Positions 19,217-25,623 of a stretch of DNA of 25,623 nt are shown piece after piece; the first letter of the stretch is position 1, and each line of letters opens with the position of its first letter. The DNA lies in NCBI GenBank assembly GCA_034663685.1, contig JAXDJC010000285.1, positions 1 through 25,623 of the forward strand. The letters run 5' to 3'. The translations under genes were made by a program, and so were the position numbers. Below the pieces are notes generated by a model, which saw nothing but the letters and a program-made list of their open reading frames with translations, was not told where the DNA came from and searched no databases. Origin of the DNA: AC-37 sp034663685 (GTDB lineage: Bacteria; Actinomycetota; Thermoleophilia; Solirubrobacterales; Thermoleophilaceae).

Positions 19217-21068
19217 GCTGCCCGAGGCGCTGATCGTGCCCTTCGAGCCGGCCGACCTGCGCGGCGAGCGCGTGCTCGTGCTGGCGCCCCATCCGGACGA
19301 CGAGACGTTTTCGTGCGGCGGCAGCCTGGCCGCCCATCGCGAGCACGGTGACGCCGTGCACGTGGCGATCCTCTCCTCGGGCGGCGACTGGTCGGGCGAG
19401 CGCTCGGACACCGAGGTCCGGCTGGTGCGCGAGGCCGAGGCGGGCCGCGCGCTGTTCGAGCTGGGCGTGGACAGGTGGGAGTTCTGGCGGCTGCCCGACC
19501 GGCTGATCGTGGCCGACGGCCCGCTCGTGGAGCGGCTGCACGAGCTGATCCTGCGGACCGGGCCGTCGCTCATCTACGCGCCCTCGCCGCTCGACATCCA
19601 CCCCGACCACCGCGCCGTCGCCCAGGCGCTGCGGCTCGCGGTCGGCGGCTGGCCGGGAGAGCTGCGGATCGCCTGGTACGAGTACACGACGCCGATTCCC
19701 GTCGACCACCTCGTGGACGTCTCGCCGTGGCTCGAGCGCAAGCGCCGGGCCATCCGCCAGTACGCGTCGCAGGCCGAGGCCCCGCACGACTACGCCGGCA
19801 CCGTCGAGGGGTTCGCCCGCTATCGCTCGCTCACGCTCGGCCCGGAGGTCGAGGCGGCCGAGGGCTTCCGCGTGACCGATGCGCGCTCGCTCGACGGCGA
19901 CCGCATCTGGCGCTGGGCCGCCCTCCAGGAGCCGCCCGCCGCCTCCGGCGAGCCGGCCATCTCAGTGATCATTCCCACGCGCGACCGGCCCGAGCGCTTG
20001 CGCGAGGCGCTCGACTCGCTGGTGGCCCAGACGACGAAGGACTTCGAGGTCGTCGTCGTGAATGACGGCGGCAGCGACGTGGCGCTGGTGCTCGGCGAGT
20101 TCCCCGGCCTGCGGATCCGACAGGTCCGGCGCGAGACGCGCAACGGCCGCGGCGCCGCCGTGAACGAGGGCGTGCGCGCGGCGCGAGGTGCGCTGATCGC
20201 CTACCTCGACGACGACGACGTCTTCCTCCCGCATCACCTCGAGGCGCTGCGGGACGTCCTAGACCGCCACGGCGAGTTCGGGGTCGCGTACTCCGACGTG
20301 GACCTCGCTCGCTTCCACTGGGACCGCGAGCGCGAGGAGTACGCGCTCACGTCGCGGGCGACGGAGTTCAGCCGCGACTTCGACGCCGACGTGCTCCTGT
20401 TCGAGAACTACATCCCGAACGTCGCCGTCATGCACCGGCGCTCCGCGTGGGAGCGGGTGGGCGGCCTCGACGAGTCGATGGAGCTGCTCGAGGACTGGGA
20501 CTTCCTGATCCGGCTCGCCGCGGAGGTTTCGTTCGTGCACGTGGCGCGCCGCACCGCCGAGTACCGCCTGCGCGACGGGAGCTCGATGTCCGCCAAGCGC
20601 AAGTGGGGATATCCCGAGTACCTGCGGGCGCGCGAGGCGCTCTTCCTGCGCCACCGCGACCGGTGCACGCCGGAGGCCCAGATGCGCGTCTTCCACTCGA
20701 TGAGCGACGGAGCCGACACAGCGCGTGCCGAGGCCGCCACGCTCCGCCTCCGCGTGGCGCACCTCGAGGGCGCGCTGGAGGAGGCGCGGGTCGAGCTCGA
20801 GCTGCGCGAGCGCACGCACGGCGAGGTCGTCGCGCTGCGCGAGCGCATCGCCGTGCTCGACGCCCAGGCGGAACAGCTACGCGACGCGCTGCAAGCGCGG
20901 CCGGCCGTCAATGGCGGGCCGCCGTCCGTCTCGCCCAACGGCGGCTTGAGGACGGGCGCGCGCAGGGTCGCCGGCGCGCTCCGTCATCCGGATCGCGCCG
21001 CGCGCTGGACGCGGACGCTCGCGGAGGATCCGCGCGCCGGCATCGACCGGCTGCTGGGCCGGCGCTGA
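19206..21068 (+). CDS. Fusion: LmbE/PIG-L deacetylase + GT2 glycosyltransferase + coiled coil
   Basis: The 620-residue protein joins two enzymes. Residues about 20-230 form a LmbE/PIG-L zinc-dependent N-acetyl-sugar deacetylase: VLVLAPHPDDETFSCGGSLA (PHPDDE at 28-33) and PSPLDIHPDHRAVAQAL (HPDH at 132-135). Residues about 250-500 form a GT-A (GT2) glycosyltransferase: SVIIPTRDRPERLREALDSL, VVVVNDGGS, AYLDDDDVFLPHHLEAL, then the probable catalytic LLEDWDFLIRLA (ED at 429-430). Residues about 505-565 are a heptad-rich, Ala/Arg/Glu coiled coil, followed by a Gly/Pro linker and a basic C-terminus. A single chain may transfer a GlcNAc-type sugar and deacetylate it, or handle two steps on the same glycan. 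GTG at 19206 overlaps the preceding gene by 11 bases. No transmembrane segment is visible. Confidence 0.9.
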   Translation: MSTELPEALIVPFEPADLRGERVLVLAPHPDDETFSCGGSLAAHREHGDAVHVAILSSGGDWSGERSDTEVRLVREAEAGRALFELGVDRWEFWRLPDRLIVADGPLVERLHELILRTGPSLIYAPSPLDIHPDHRAVAQALRLAVGGWPGELRIAWYEYTTPIPVDHLVDVSPWLERKRRAIRQYASQAEAPHDYAGTVEGFARYRSLTLGPEVEAAEGFRVTDARSLDGDRIWRWAALQEPPAASGEPAISVIIPTRDRPERLREALDSLVAQTTKDFEVVVVNDGGSDVALVLGEFPGLRIRQVRRETRNGRGAAVNEGVRAARGALIAYLDDDDVFLPHHLEALRDVLDRHGEFGVAYSDVDLARFHWDREREEYALTSRATEFSRDFDADVLLFENYIPNVAVMHRRSAWERVGGLDESMELLEDWDFLIRLAAEVSFVHVARRTAEYRLRDGSSMSAKRKWGYPEYLRAREALFLRHRDRCTPEAQMRVFHSMSDGADTARAEAATLRLRVAHLEGALEEARVELELRERTHGEVVALRERIAVLDAQAEQLRDALQARPAVNGGPPSVSPNGGLRTGARRVAGALRHPDRAARWTRTLAEDPRAGIDRLLGRR

Positions 21069-21079
21069 GGCCGTGGCCC

Positions 21080-21925
21080 TCACCACGCCAGCGGTGCGGT
21101 GGGCGAGTGACGCCGCCGTCGCAGCGTGACGACGCGCTCCACGTAGCCCGACCCGAACTGCGCCGGAATACTCGGCTCTGCGGCGAGCTCCCAGTCGTCC
21201 GAATACCCACAGCGCTCCATGTAGGGCCCGAGGAGCGGGCGCAGCACGTCCACGTCGTGCGGCGTGAGCCAGTCACGCCAGTTGCCGTGCGCGCACGTGC
21301 GCGGGACGTGGCGATACTCAGCGTCGACGATCGCCGCCCCCGGGGCGATCTCCACGCCCAGGTACTCCGACAGGTCGCCGTAGCGGTCGTCGACGAAGTC
21401 CTCGTACCTGACCGTCAGGTGCCCGGTCAGGCGCTCCTCGAACTCGAGCAGGAACTCGAACCGCGAGGTGGCTGCCGCGAGACCCTCCTCGAACGAACGG
21501 CCCTGCCCCTCGCAGTACACGGTCTCGAACAGGCTCATGGTGTCGACGCTTAGCGGGTCGGCCTCCTTGCGCCGAAGGTCGGCCAGCACGGGATCGAGCC
21601 GGGCCTGGTCGTCCCAGAAGAGGGGGGTCCGCTGGAGCGCGAACAGCACGACGCTGACAAGCCAGTCGCGCGGGTCGCGGCGGATCACCACCTTGCGCTC
21701 GAACTCGACGAAGCCGTCGTACTCGACCTGCGGCAGGTCGGCGCCGGCCGGCACGACCATCACCTTGGCGAGGACACCCTGGACGCGGTCCTCGGGATCG
21801 GGGTCGTAGCGCCCGGGCTCGAAGAGGGGGCGCGGCTGCCAGGGCAGCGAGTCGCGGATCTTCGTCCACAACGCGGTCGTGCCGGTCTTGTGCACGCCGA
21901 ACACGGCGATGCGAGGGCGCGCCAT
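21080..21925 (-). CDS. Sulfotransferase-family protein
   Basis: The 281-residue protein has the PAPS-dependent sulfotransferase signatures. The N-terminal P-loop-like 5'-phosphosulfate motif is AVFGVHKTGTTALWTKI (residues 7-23), and the 3'-phosphate motif is VVIRRDPRDWLVSVVLFAL (about 79-97). LTVRYEDFVDDRYGDLSEYL follows further downstream. It lacks a signal peptide. It probably adds a sulfate group to a glycan or other acceptor, fitting its position beside the GNAT-like and LmbE-GT2 genes, although it lies on the opposite strand and converges on them with 11 bp between stops. I chose ATG at 21925, with GGGAGG about eight bases upstream; a TTG at 21952 would add nine residues (MEREREDSG). Confidence 0.85.
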   Translation of the reverse strand: MARPRIAVFGVHKTGTTALWTKIRDSLPWQPRPLFEPGRYDPDPEDRVQGVLAKVMVVPAGADLPQVEYDGFVEFERKVVIRRDPRDWLVSVVLFALQRTPLFWDDQARLDPVLADLRRKEADPLSVDTMSLFETVYCEGQGRSFEEGLAAATSRFEFLLEFEERLTGHLTVRYEDFVDDRYGDLSEYLGVEIAPGAAIVDAEYRHVPRTCAHGNWRDWLTPHDVDVLRPLLGPYMERCGYSDDWELAAEPSIPAQFGSGYVERVVTLRRRRHSPTAPLAW

Positions 21926-22052
21926 CCCGGAGTCCTCCCGTTCCCGTTCCAAGACCTACATCATGCCCGCGTACGACGGGACGAACGTGGTCGCGGCCCG
22001 CGGAGCGGCGCGCCTACGAGGATGCGGCGGCGGCGCGTGGAAGAATCCGGGT
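21926..22052. other. Divergent intergenic region between sulfotransferase and pdhC
   Basis: This 127-bp interval separates divergent genes. The plus side ends with the pdhC -10. The minus side holds the sulfotransferase Shine-Dalgarno GGGAGG. I see no other gene, hairpin or repeat. Confidence 0.5.
22041..22046 (+). promoter_or_regulatory. Probable -10 of pdhC
   Basis: AAGAAT ends six bases before the GTG at 22053, matching a leaderless arrangement. It resembles CAGAAT upstream of thiE. This implies that E2 is transcribed from its own promoter, not from pdhAB. Confidence 0.45.
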
Positions 22053-23432
22053 GTGGCCACCGACGTGACGATGCCGCGCCTCTCCGACTCGATGGAGGAG
22101 GGCACGATCCTCAATTGGCTCGTCGACGAGGGCGGCGAGGTGAAGAAGGGCGAGCCGCTCGTGGAGATCGAGACCGACAAGGCGAACATGACCTACGACG
22201 CCGACACGAGCGGCGTTCTGATCGAGGTCATCGCCTCCGAGGGCGACACGCTCCCGATCGGCGAGGTGATCGCACGCATCGGCGACGAGGGGGAGAAGCC
22301 GTCGGGCGGGTCGGAGAAGGATGAGAGCGAGGACGAGGCGGAAGCCGAGGACGAGGCTCCGGACGACGAGGACAAGGACGAGGAGGAGCCGGAGCCCGAC
22401 CAGGAGGACGAGCCCGAGTCCGAAGACGACGAGCCCGAGCCCGCGAAGCCCGAGTCGACCGACGGCGGGAGCGAGCGCGTGAAGGCCTCGCCCGTGGCGC
22501 GGCGCATGGCCCAGGACCTCGGTGTGGAGCTCGCCCAGCTCGAGGGCAGCGGCCCGGGCGGCCGGATCGTGAAGGCCGACGTGGAGGCGGCGGCCAAGGA
22601 GAACGGCAAGCCGACCGAGGCCGAGCCCGAGGAGGACGCCGGGCAGAAGAAGGAGAAGAAGAAGGAGAAGAAGGACAAGAAGAAGGACAGGGAGGATCAG
22701 GCGGCGGCGAAGGGCGAGTCCGGGGCCCGGGCCGAGTCCGGCGCCAAGGGCTCCGTCGAGATCCAGGAGCTGAGCCGCCTCCAGAAGACCGTGTCGCGCC
22801 GGATGGCCGAGTCGAAGGCCACGGCCCCCGACTACACGCTCCACATGCAGGTGGACATGGGCCTCTGCGTGGAGCTGCGCAAGCGGCTCAAGGAGGTCGA
22901 GGACCCGGCCCCCTCCTTCAACGACATGATCGTGAAGGCCTGCGCCAACGCCCTGCGCGAGCACCCGCGCGTGAACGGCGCCTATCGCGACGGCAAGTTC
23001 GAGCTCTACGGCAACGTGAACGTGGGCGTGGCGGTGGCGGCGCAGGACGCGCTCGTGGTGCCCACGATCTTCGAGGCGGACAAGAAGTCGCTCGGCGAGA
23101 TCGCACGCCAGGCGCGCGCGCTGATCGAGAAGGTGCGCGACGGGAAGATCACCCCGCCGGAGGTGTCGGGCGGAACGTTCACGGTGTCCAACCTCGGCAT
23201 GTACGGGGTGGACTCGTTCTCGGCGGTGATCAACCCGCCGCAGGCGGCGCTGCTCACCGTGGGCTCGCTGAAGAAGCGCCCGCTGGTGGACGACGACGGC
23301 CGGATCGTGGCCCGCGACACGCTCACCCTGAGCCTCGTGAGCGACCACCGCATCCTGTACGGCGCCGACGCCGCGCAGTTCCTCGCGCGGGTGCGCGAGT
23401 TGCTCGAGCAGCCGCTGGCGCTCGCGCTGTAG
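22053..23432 (+). CDS. pdhC: Dihydrolipoyl acyltransferase (E2) of pyruvate/2-oxoacid dehydrogenase
   Basis: E2 is the core that carries the acyl group on lipoyl lysine. Domains of the 459-residue protein: a lipoyl domain (1-80) with ETDKANMTY and lipoyl Lys43; a strongly acidic linker (about 86-130); the peripheral subunit-binding domain (about 143-181: KASPVARRMAQDLGVELAQL, GSGPGGRIVKADVE); a Lys-rich linker (about 198-216, QKKEKKKEKKDKKKDRED); and the catalytic domain (236-459) with SRLQKTVSRRMAESKATAPD, PSFNDMIVKACANAL and VINPPQAALLTVGS. The active-site motif reads SDHRILYGADAAQFL, so the usual HxxxDG Asp is Tyr436. The catalytic His432 is kept. One lipoyl domain is present. GTG 22053 is favoured by the -10 and by the lipoyl start. 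It overlaps the lipoprotein gene by one base. Confidence 0.95.
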   Translation: MATDVTMPRLSDSMEEGTILNWLVDEGGEVKKGEPLVEIETDKANMTYDADTSGVLIEVIASEGDTLPIGEVIARIGDEGEKPSGGSEKDESEDEAEAEDEAPDDEDKDEEEPEPDQEDEPESEDDEPEPAKPESTDGGSERVKASPVARRMAQDLGVELAQLEGSGPGGRIVKADVEAAAKENGKPTEAEPEEDAGQKKEKKKEKKDKKKDREDQAAAKGESGARAESGAKGSVEIQELSRLQKTVSRRMAESKATAPDYTLHMQVDMGLCVELRKRLKEVEDPAPSFNDMIVKACANALREHPRVNGAYRDGKFELYGNVNVGVAVAAQDALVVPTIFEADKKSLGEIARQARALIEKVRDGKITPPEVSGGTFTVSNLGMYGVDSFSAVINPPQAALLTVGSLKKRPLVDDDGRIVARDTLTLSLVSDHRILYGADAAQFLARVRELLEQPLALAL

Positions 23433-23809
23433 TGCGGCGCGCGACCGTCGGCCTGCTGGTCGCAGCCGGCCTGCTGGCGGGCTGCGGAGGGGGCGGCGAC
23501 GGCCTCGTGTTCAAGGACCCGAGGGGCACGCAAACCGTGGAGAAGGGCATGCAGTTCTCGCTCGAGTTCACGGTGAACGGGGGCGTCGGCTTCGACTGGG
23601 TCCAGGTGCCGGCGCGCGCCGGCGGAGTGCTCGAGCCGGTGGGCACGAAGACCTCCTATCCGAGCGAGAACCGGGCCGGCGAGTCGGGCACGAAGCGCTT
23701 CGCCTACCGGGCGGTTCGAGCGGGCCGCCAGACGCTCGTCTTCCGCCACTACTTCCGCAGCGACCCGAAGGAGAGTCGCACCGTGACGGTCGTGGTCGGC
23801 GGCGGGTGA
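23432..23809 (+). CDS. Lipoprotein, chagasin-like (inhibitor I42) fold candidate
   Basis: The 125-residue protein begins with a type II signal peptide (MRRATVGLLVAAGLLAGC) with a lipobox at LLAGC, so it should be anchored in the membrane, facing outward. The mature part resembles chagasin-type cysteine-protease inhibitors (I42): SLEFTVNGGVGFDWVQVP corresponds to the loop-2 NPTTGF region, GESGTKRFAYRAVRAGRQTL to the middle strands, and FRHYFRSDPKESRTVTVVV to the C-terminal loop. The loops deviate from the canonical motifs (no NPTTGF and no RPW), so inhibitory activity is uncertain. GTG at 23432 shares one base with the pdhC stop (TAGTG), so co-expression with E2 is likely. Its TGA stop abuts the stop of the convergent enolase-like gene. 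Confidence 0.75.
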   Translation: MRRATVGLLVAAGLLAGCGGGGDGLVFKDPRGTQTVEKGMQFSLEFTVNGGVGFDWVQVPARAGGVLEPVGTKTSYPSENRAGESGTKRFAYRAVRAGRQTLVFRHYFRSDPKESRTVTVVVGGG

Positions 23810-24862
23810 TCAGCCCCAGCGGAAGCCGGCCGGAGCGATCGCCGGCTCGAGCGGGCTGACCGGGAGGCCGGGCGCCGGGTCGGGCAGGTTGTAGCCGGTC
23901 GGCGCCACGTCGTTGGGCGTGTCCGGGTGGAAGAGCGAGGCGAGGTACTGGATGTGCTCGCGGCCCGGGCCGAGCTCGAACTGGCCGCCGCCGTAGGCAC
24001 CGATGCCGCGATCGGCGCAGTAGTCGTAGGTCGCGCAGAGGTCCTGCAGCCCGCCGATCCGCGACGGCTTGATGTTGACCATCCGCGGCGGGAAGGGAAG
24101 CGCCTCGATGTCCTCGATCGAGTGGATCGGCGCGTCCCAGGTGATGCGGTCGTGGTGAGGCTCGAGCACGGGGCCGGTCTCGTCGGTGAGGGCGGGGTCC
24201 TCGATCCACGCGTCGGGGAACGCCTCGACCACCCGGCGGTACAGGTCCGGGTCGGGTGCCTGGTCCACGACGGTGCCCACGTACAGGCCCTTGAAGTCGA
24301 CCGAGTCCACCGCGCCGGTGGCAACGAGCTCGGCGATCAGCTCGTCGGTCCAGCCGCTGACCGGGTCGAGCTTGAAGCGCAGCGTCGGGTAGCTCGCGAG
24401 CCTGCGCGAGACGGGCTCGAGCGTCGGCGGGTCGCCCAGCCGCAGCGACACCACGAACGTGAGCGGCCGCGGCTCGATCCCGAGCCGGCCCGCCAGCGTC
24501 TCACCCGACTGGCGCAGGGCGAGGTCGAGTGCCGCCGACTCGAACGCCCAGCGGCGGTAGCGCGGCGAGACCTCGCGGACCGGCGGAGACTCCCCGAACA
24601 GGTCGAGAGTGCCGATCAGCTCGCACAGCTCGCCCATCGTCCGCGGCCCGGTGAGGTCGAGAACGGGCCCGGCTGATTGCAGCGCCACGTGGTCGAGCGC
24701 GTCGTAGACCACGTCCTCGCCCGCCCCCTCCTCGCCGCCGCCGTGCATGTGGATGACGGTGGAGAGCCGGGTGAAGTCGCTCGACACATTGGCCTCGAGC
24801 CCCTCGAGCTCGTAGCGCTCGATCTCGACGGGAAGGTCGGCGAGCCGGTCGAAGGTGGCCAT
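23810..24862 (-). CDS. Enolase-superfamily protein (mandelate racemase/MLE-like)
   Basis: The 350-residue protein follows the enolase-superfamily barrel: FKLDP (Lys164), VDFKGLY (Asp189), WIEDPAL (Glu221), ITWDAPI (Asp243), NIKPSRIGGLQ (Lys265) and AYGGGQFELGPGREHIQYLA near the end. These resemble metal-binding acidic residues and catalytic lysines of muconate-lactonising or o-succinylbenzoate-synthase-like members, but spacing and identity are divergent, so the reaction is unknown. Its N-terminal domain is unusually short and Glu/Gly-rich (EIERYELEGLEANVSSD, HGGGEEGAGEDVV). ATG at 24862 follows a TAGTGT -10 six bases upstream, a clear leaderless pattern. It is divergent from the PPK2 gene. 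Confidence 0.8.
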   Translation of the reverse strand: MATFDRLADLPVEIERYELEGLEANVSSDFTRLSTVIHMHGGGEEGAGEDVVYDALDHVALQSAGPVLDLTGPRTMGELCELIGTLDLFGESPPVREVSPRYRRWAFESAALDLALRQSGETLAGRLGIEPRPLTFVVSLRLGDPPTLEPVSRRLASYPTLRFKLDPVSGWTDELIAELVATGAVDSVDFKGLYVGTVVDQAPDPDLYRRVVEAFPDAWIEDPALTDETGPVLEPHHDRITWDAPIHSIEDIEALPFPPRMVNIKPSRIGGLQDLCATYDYCADRGIGAYGGGQFELGPGREHIQYLASLFHPDTPNDVAPTGYNLPDPAPGLPVSPLEPAIAPAGFRWG

Positions 24863-24901
24863 GTGCCCACACTAGATGGTCCCGAATGAGAGGATGCGCC
24901 C
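24863..24901. promoter_or_regulatory. 39-bp divergent promoter region (enolase-like / PPK2)
   Basis: TAGTGT on the minus strand (24874-24869) ends six bases before the ATG at 24862, a leaderless -10. Toward PPK2 only a weak GAGGAT (24890-24895), six bases before GTG 24902, is present. Confidence 0.45.
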
Positions 24902-25623
24902 GTGGGGCGCCTCGAGCATGTCGACCTCTCGCTCAAGCTCGACAAGAAGGAGTACGAGCAGCGGCTGGCCGCCGGTCAGGAGCGGCTCGCCGCGCTGCGC
25001 CTCCAGCTGGCCGGCCTGATCGGCGAGCGCAAGATCGGGCCGCCGGTGTGCGCGGTGTTCGAGGGCTGGGACGCGTCCGGCAAGGGCGGAGCGATCAAGC
25101 GGCTCGTGGCCGAGCTCGACCACCGTCACGTGCGGGTGGCCGCGTTCGCCGCGCCGACCCACGACGAGAAGCGCCACCACTTCCTCTGGCGCTTCTGGCC
25201 CCAGCTCCCCGGCTGGGGCGGCGTGGCCGTGCTCGACCGCTCCTGGTACGGGCGCGTGCTGGTCGAGCGGGTGGAGGGCTACGCCAGCGAGGAGCAGTGG
25301 CGCCGCGCCTACGACGAGATCGTCGCGTTCGAGCGCTCGCTGGCGGACGAGGGGATGATCCTCATGAAGTTCTGGCTGCACGTCTCCGAGGAGGAGCAGC
25401 TCAAGCGCTTCGAGAAGCGCGAGAAGGACCCGCTGAAGAGCTGGAAGCTGACGGACGATGACTGGCGCAACCGCGAGAAGCGGCCGGCCTACGAGGAGGC
25501 GGTCGAGGAGATGTTCGAGCGCACCGACCACGCGGGCGGGCACTGGCACATCGTTCCGGGCGACTCCAAGAAGTACGCGCGGATCTTCGTGCTCGAGACG
25601 ACCATCGAGGAGACCGAGCGCGG
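24902..25623 (+). CDS. ppk2: PPK2-family polyphosphate kinase, 3' end cut by window edge
   Basis: PPK2 enzymes move phosphate between polyphosphate and nucleoside mono- or diphosphates. Reading from GTG 24902, the frame stays open to the window end (about 240 codons). It shows the Walker A loop FEGWDASGKGGAIKRLVAEL (Walker A proper 55-66), the lid-like APTHDEKRHHFLWRFWPQLP, the Walker B/lid segment VLDRSWYGRVLVERVEGY, and further conserved stretches FWLHVSEEEQLKRFEKREKD and PLKSWKLTDDDW. GTG 24902 is the only usable start, since TGA lies 15 bases upstream in frame. The class (AMP- or ADP-using) cannot be told from this part. It diverges from the enolase-like gene with 39 bp between. Confidence 0.93.
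   Translation, partial: MGRLEHVDLSLKLDKKEYEQRLAAGQERLAALRLQLAGLIGERKIGPPVCAVFEGWDASGKGGAIKRLVAELDHRHVRVAAFAAPTHDEKRHHFLWRFWPQLPGWGGVAVLDRSWYGRVLVERVEGYASEEQWRRAYDEIVAFERSLADEGMILMKFWLHVSEEEQLKRFEKREKDPLKSWKLTDDDWRNREKRPAYEEAVEEMFERTDHAGGHWHIVPGDSKKYARIFVLETTIEETER

Noticed and set aside
21066..21084. TGAGG...CCTCA stem between convergent genes as a terminator
   Set aside because: The stem is short, interrupted and lacks a T-tract; not enough to call a terminator.
17748..21925. Mobile-element origin of the glycan cassette
   Set aside because: No transposase, integrase, flanking repeat or tRNA is visible and the GC and codon use look like the neighbours, so transfer cannot be shown.
22014..23348. 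Long minus-strand Leu/His-rich open frame over pdhC
   Set aside because: It is the reverse complement of the lysine- and glutamate-rich E2 linkers; no start, promoter or domain supports it.

Overview
The window is very GC-rich, with G or C at nearly every third codon position and frequent GTG starts. The gene set (TPP-riboswitch thi operon, three-component pyruvate dehydrogenase, PPK2, a small DUF6458-like membrane protein, SnoaL-like proteins) suggests an actinobacterium, perhaps a Thermoleophilia/Solirubrobacterales-type lineage. That placement is inference. I see no rRNA, tRNA, CRISPR array, transposase or phage gene.

Layout. 1-5452: a partial RlmD/TrmA-type RNA methyltransferase (-) diverges from an M3-like metallopeptidase (+). 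Next come a Ser/Arg-repeat basic protein (-), an endonuclease/exonuclease/phosphatase-fold protein (-) and, head to head with it, argF (+). 5493-6127: a small membrane protein and a probable 22-residue leaderless peptide. 6124-8852: a tightly coupled thiO-thiS-thiG-snoaL operon (-) behind a TPP riboswitch. 8878-10745: a DUF6458-like protein (-) shares a 20-bp promoter region with thiE (+), followed by a membrane protein and a hotdog thioesterase. 10774-13193: lpd (E3), a DsbA/HCCA-isomerase-like protein and an NTF2-like protein. 13190-15183: an MFS exporter and its divergent HxlR-type regulator. 15219-17635: pdhA-pdhB (E1 alpha and beta). 17748-21925: a cell-surface/glycan-like cassette (a GNAT-like protein, a half-length paralogue of it, a LmbE-GT2 fusion and a convergent sulfotransferase). 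22053-23809: pdhC (E2) and a chagasin-like lipoprotein. 23810-25623: an enolase-superfamily protein (-) and a PPK2 kinase (+, cut by the window end).

How the genes fit together. E1, E2 and E3 of pyruvate dehydrogenase are all present but dispersed, and a four-gene glycan-type cassette separates E1 from E2. E1 needs thiamine diphosphate, and a nearly complete thiazole branch plus thiE lies a few kilobases away. Many genes have a TANNNT-like -10 hexamer only 6-10 nt before the start codon and no Shine-Dalgarno sequence, so leaderless transcription seems common here. Genes are packed very closely: divergent genes are separated by about 20 bp or even overlap head to head, and three convergent pairs share or abut palindromic stop codons.

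The most unusual items are: the argF/EEP head-to-head overlap inside a 12-bp palindrome; the HxlR operator whose two arms each hold a -35 element; the LmbE-GT2 fusion with its half-duplicated GNAT neighbour between pdhB and pdhC; and the oppositely charged low-complexity tracts in E1 alpha and E2.
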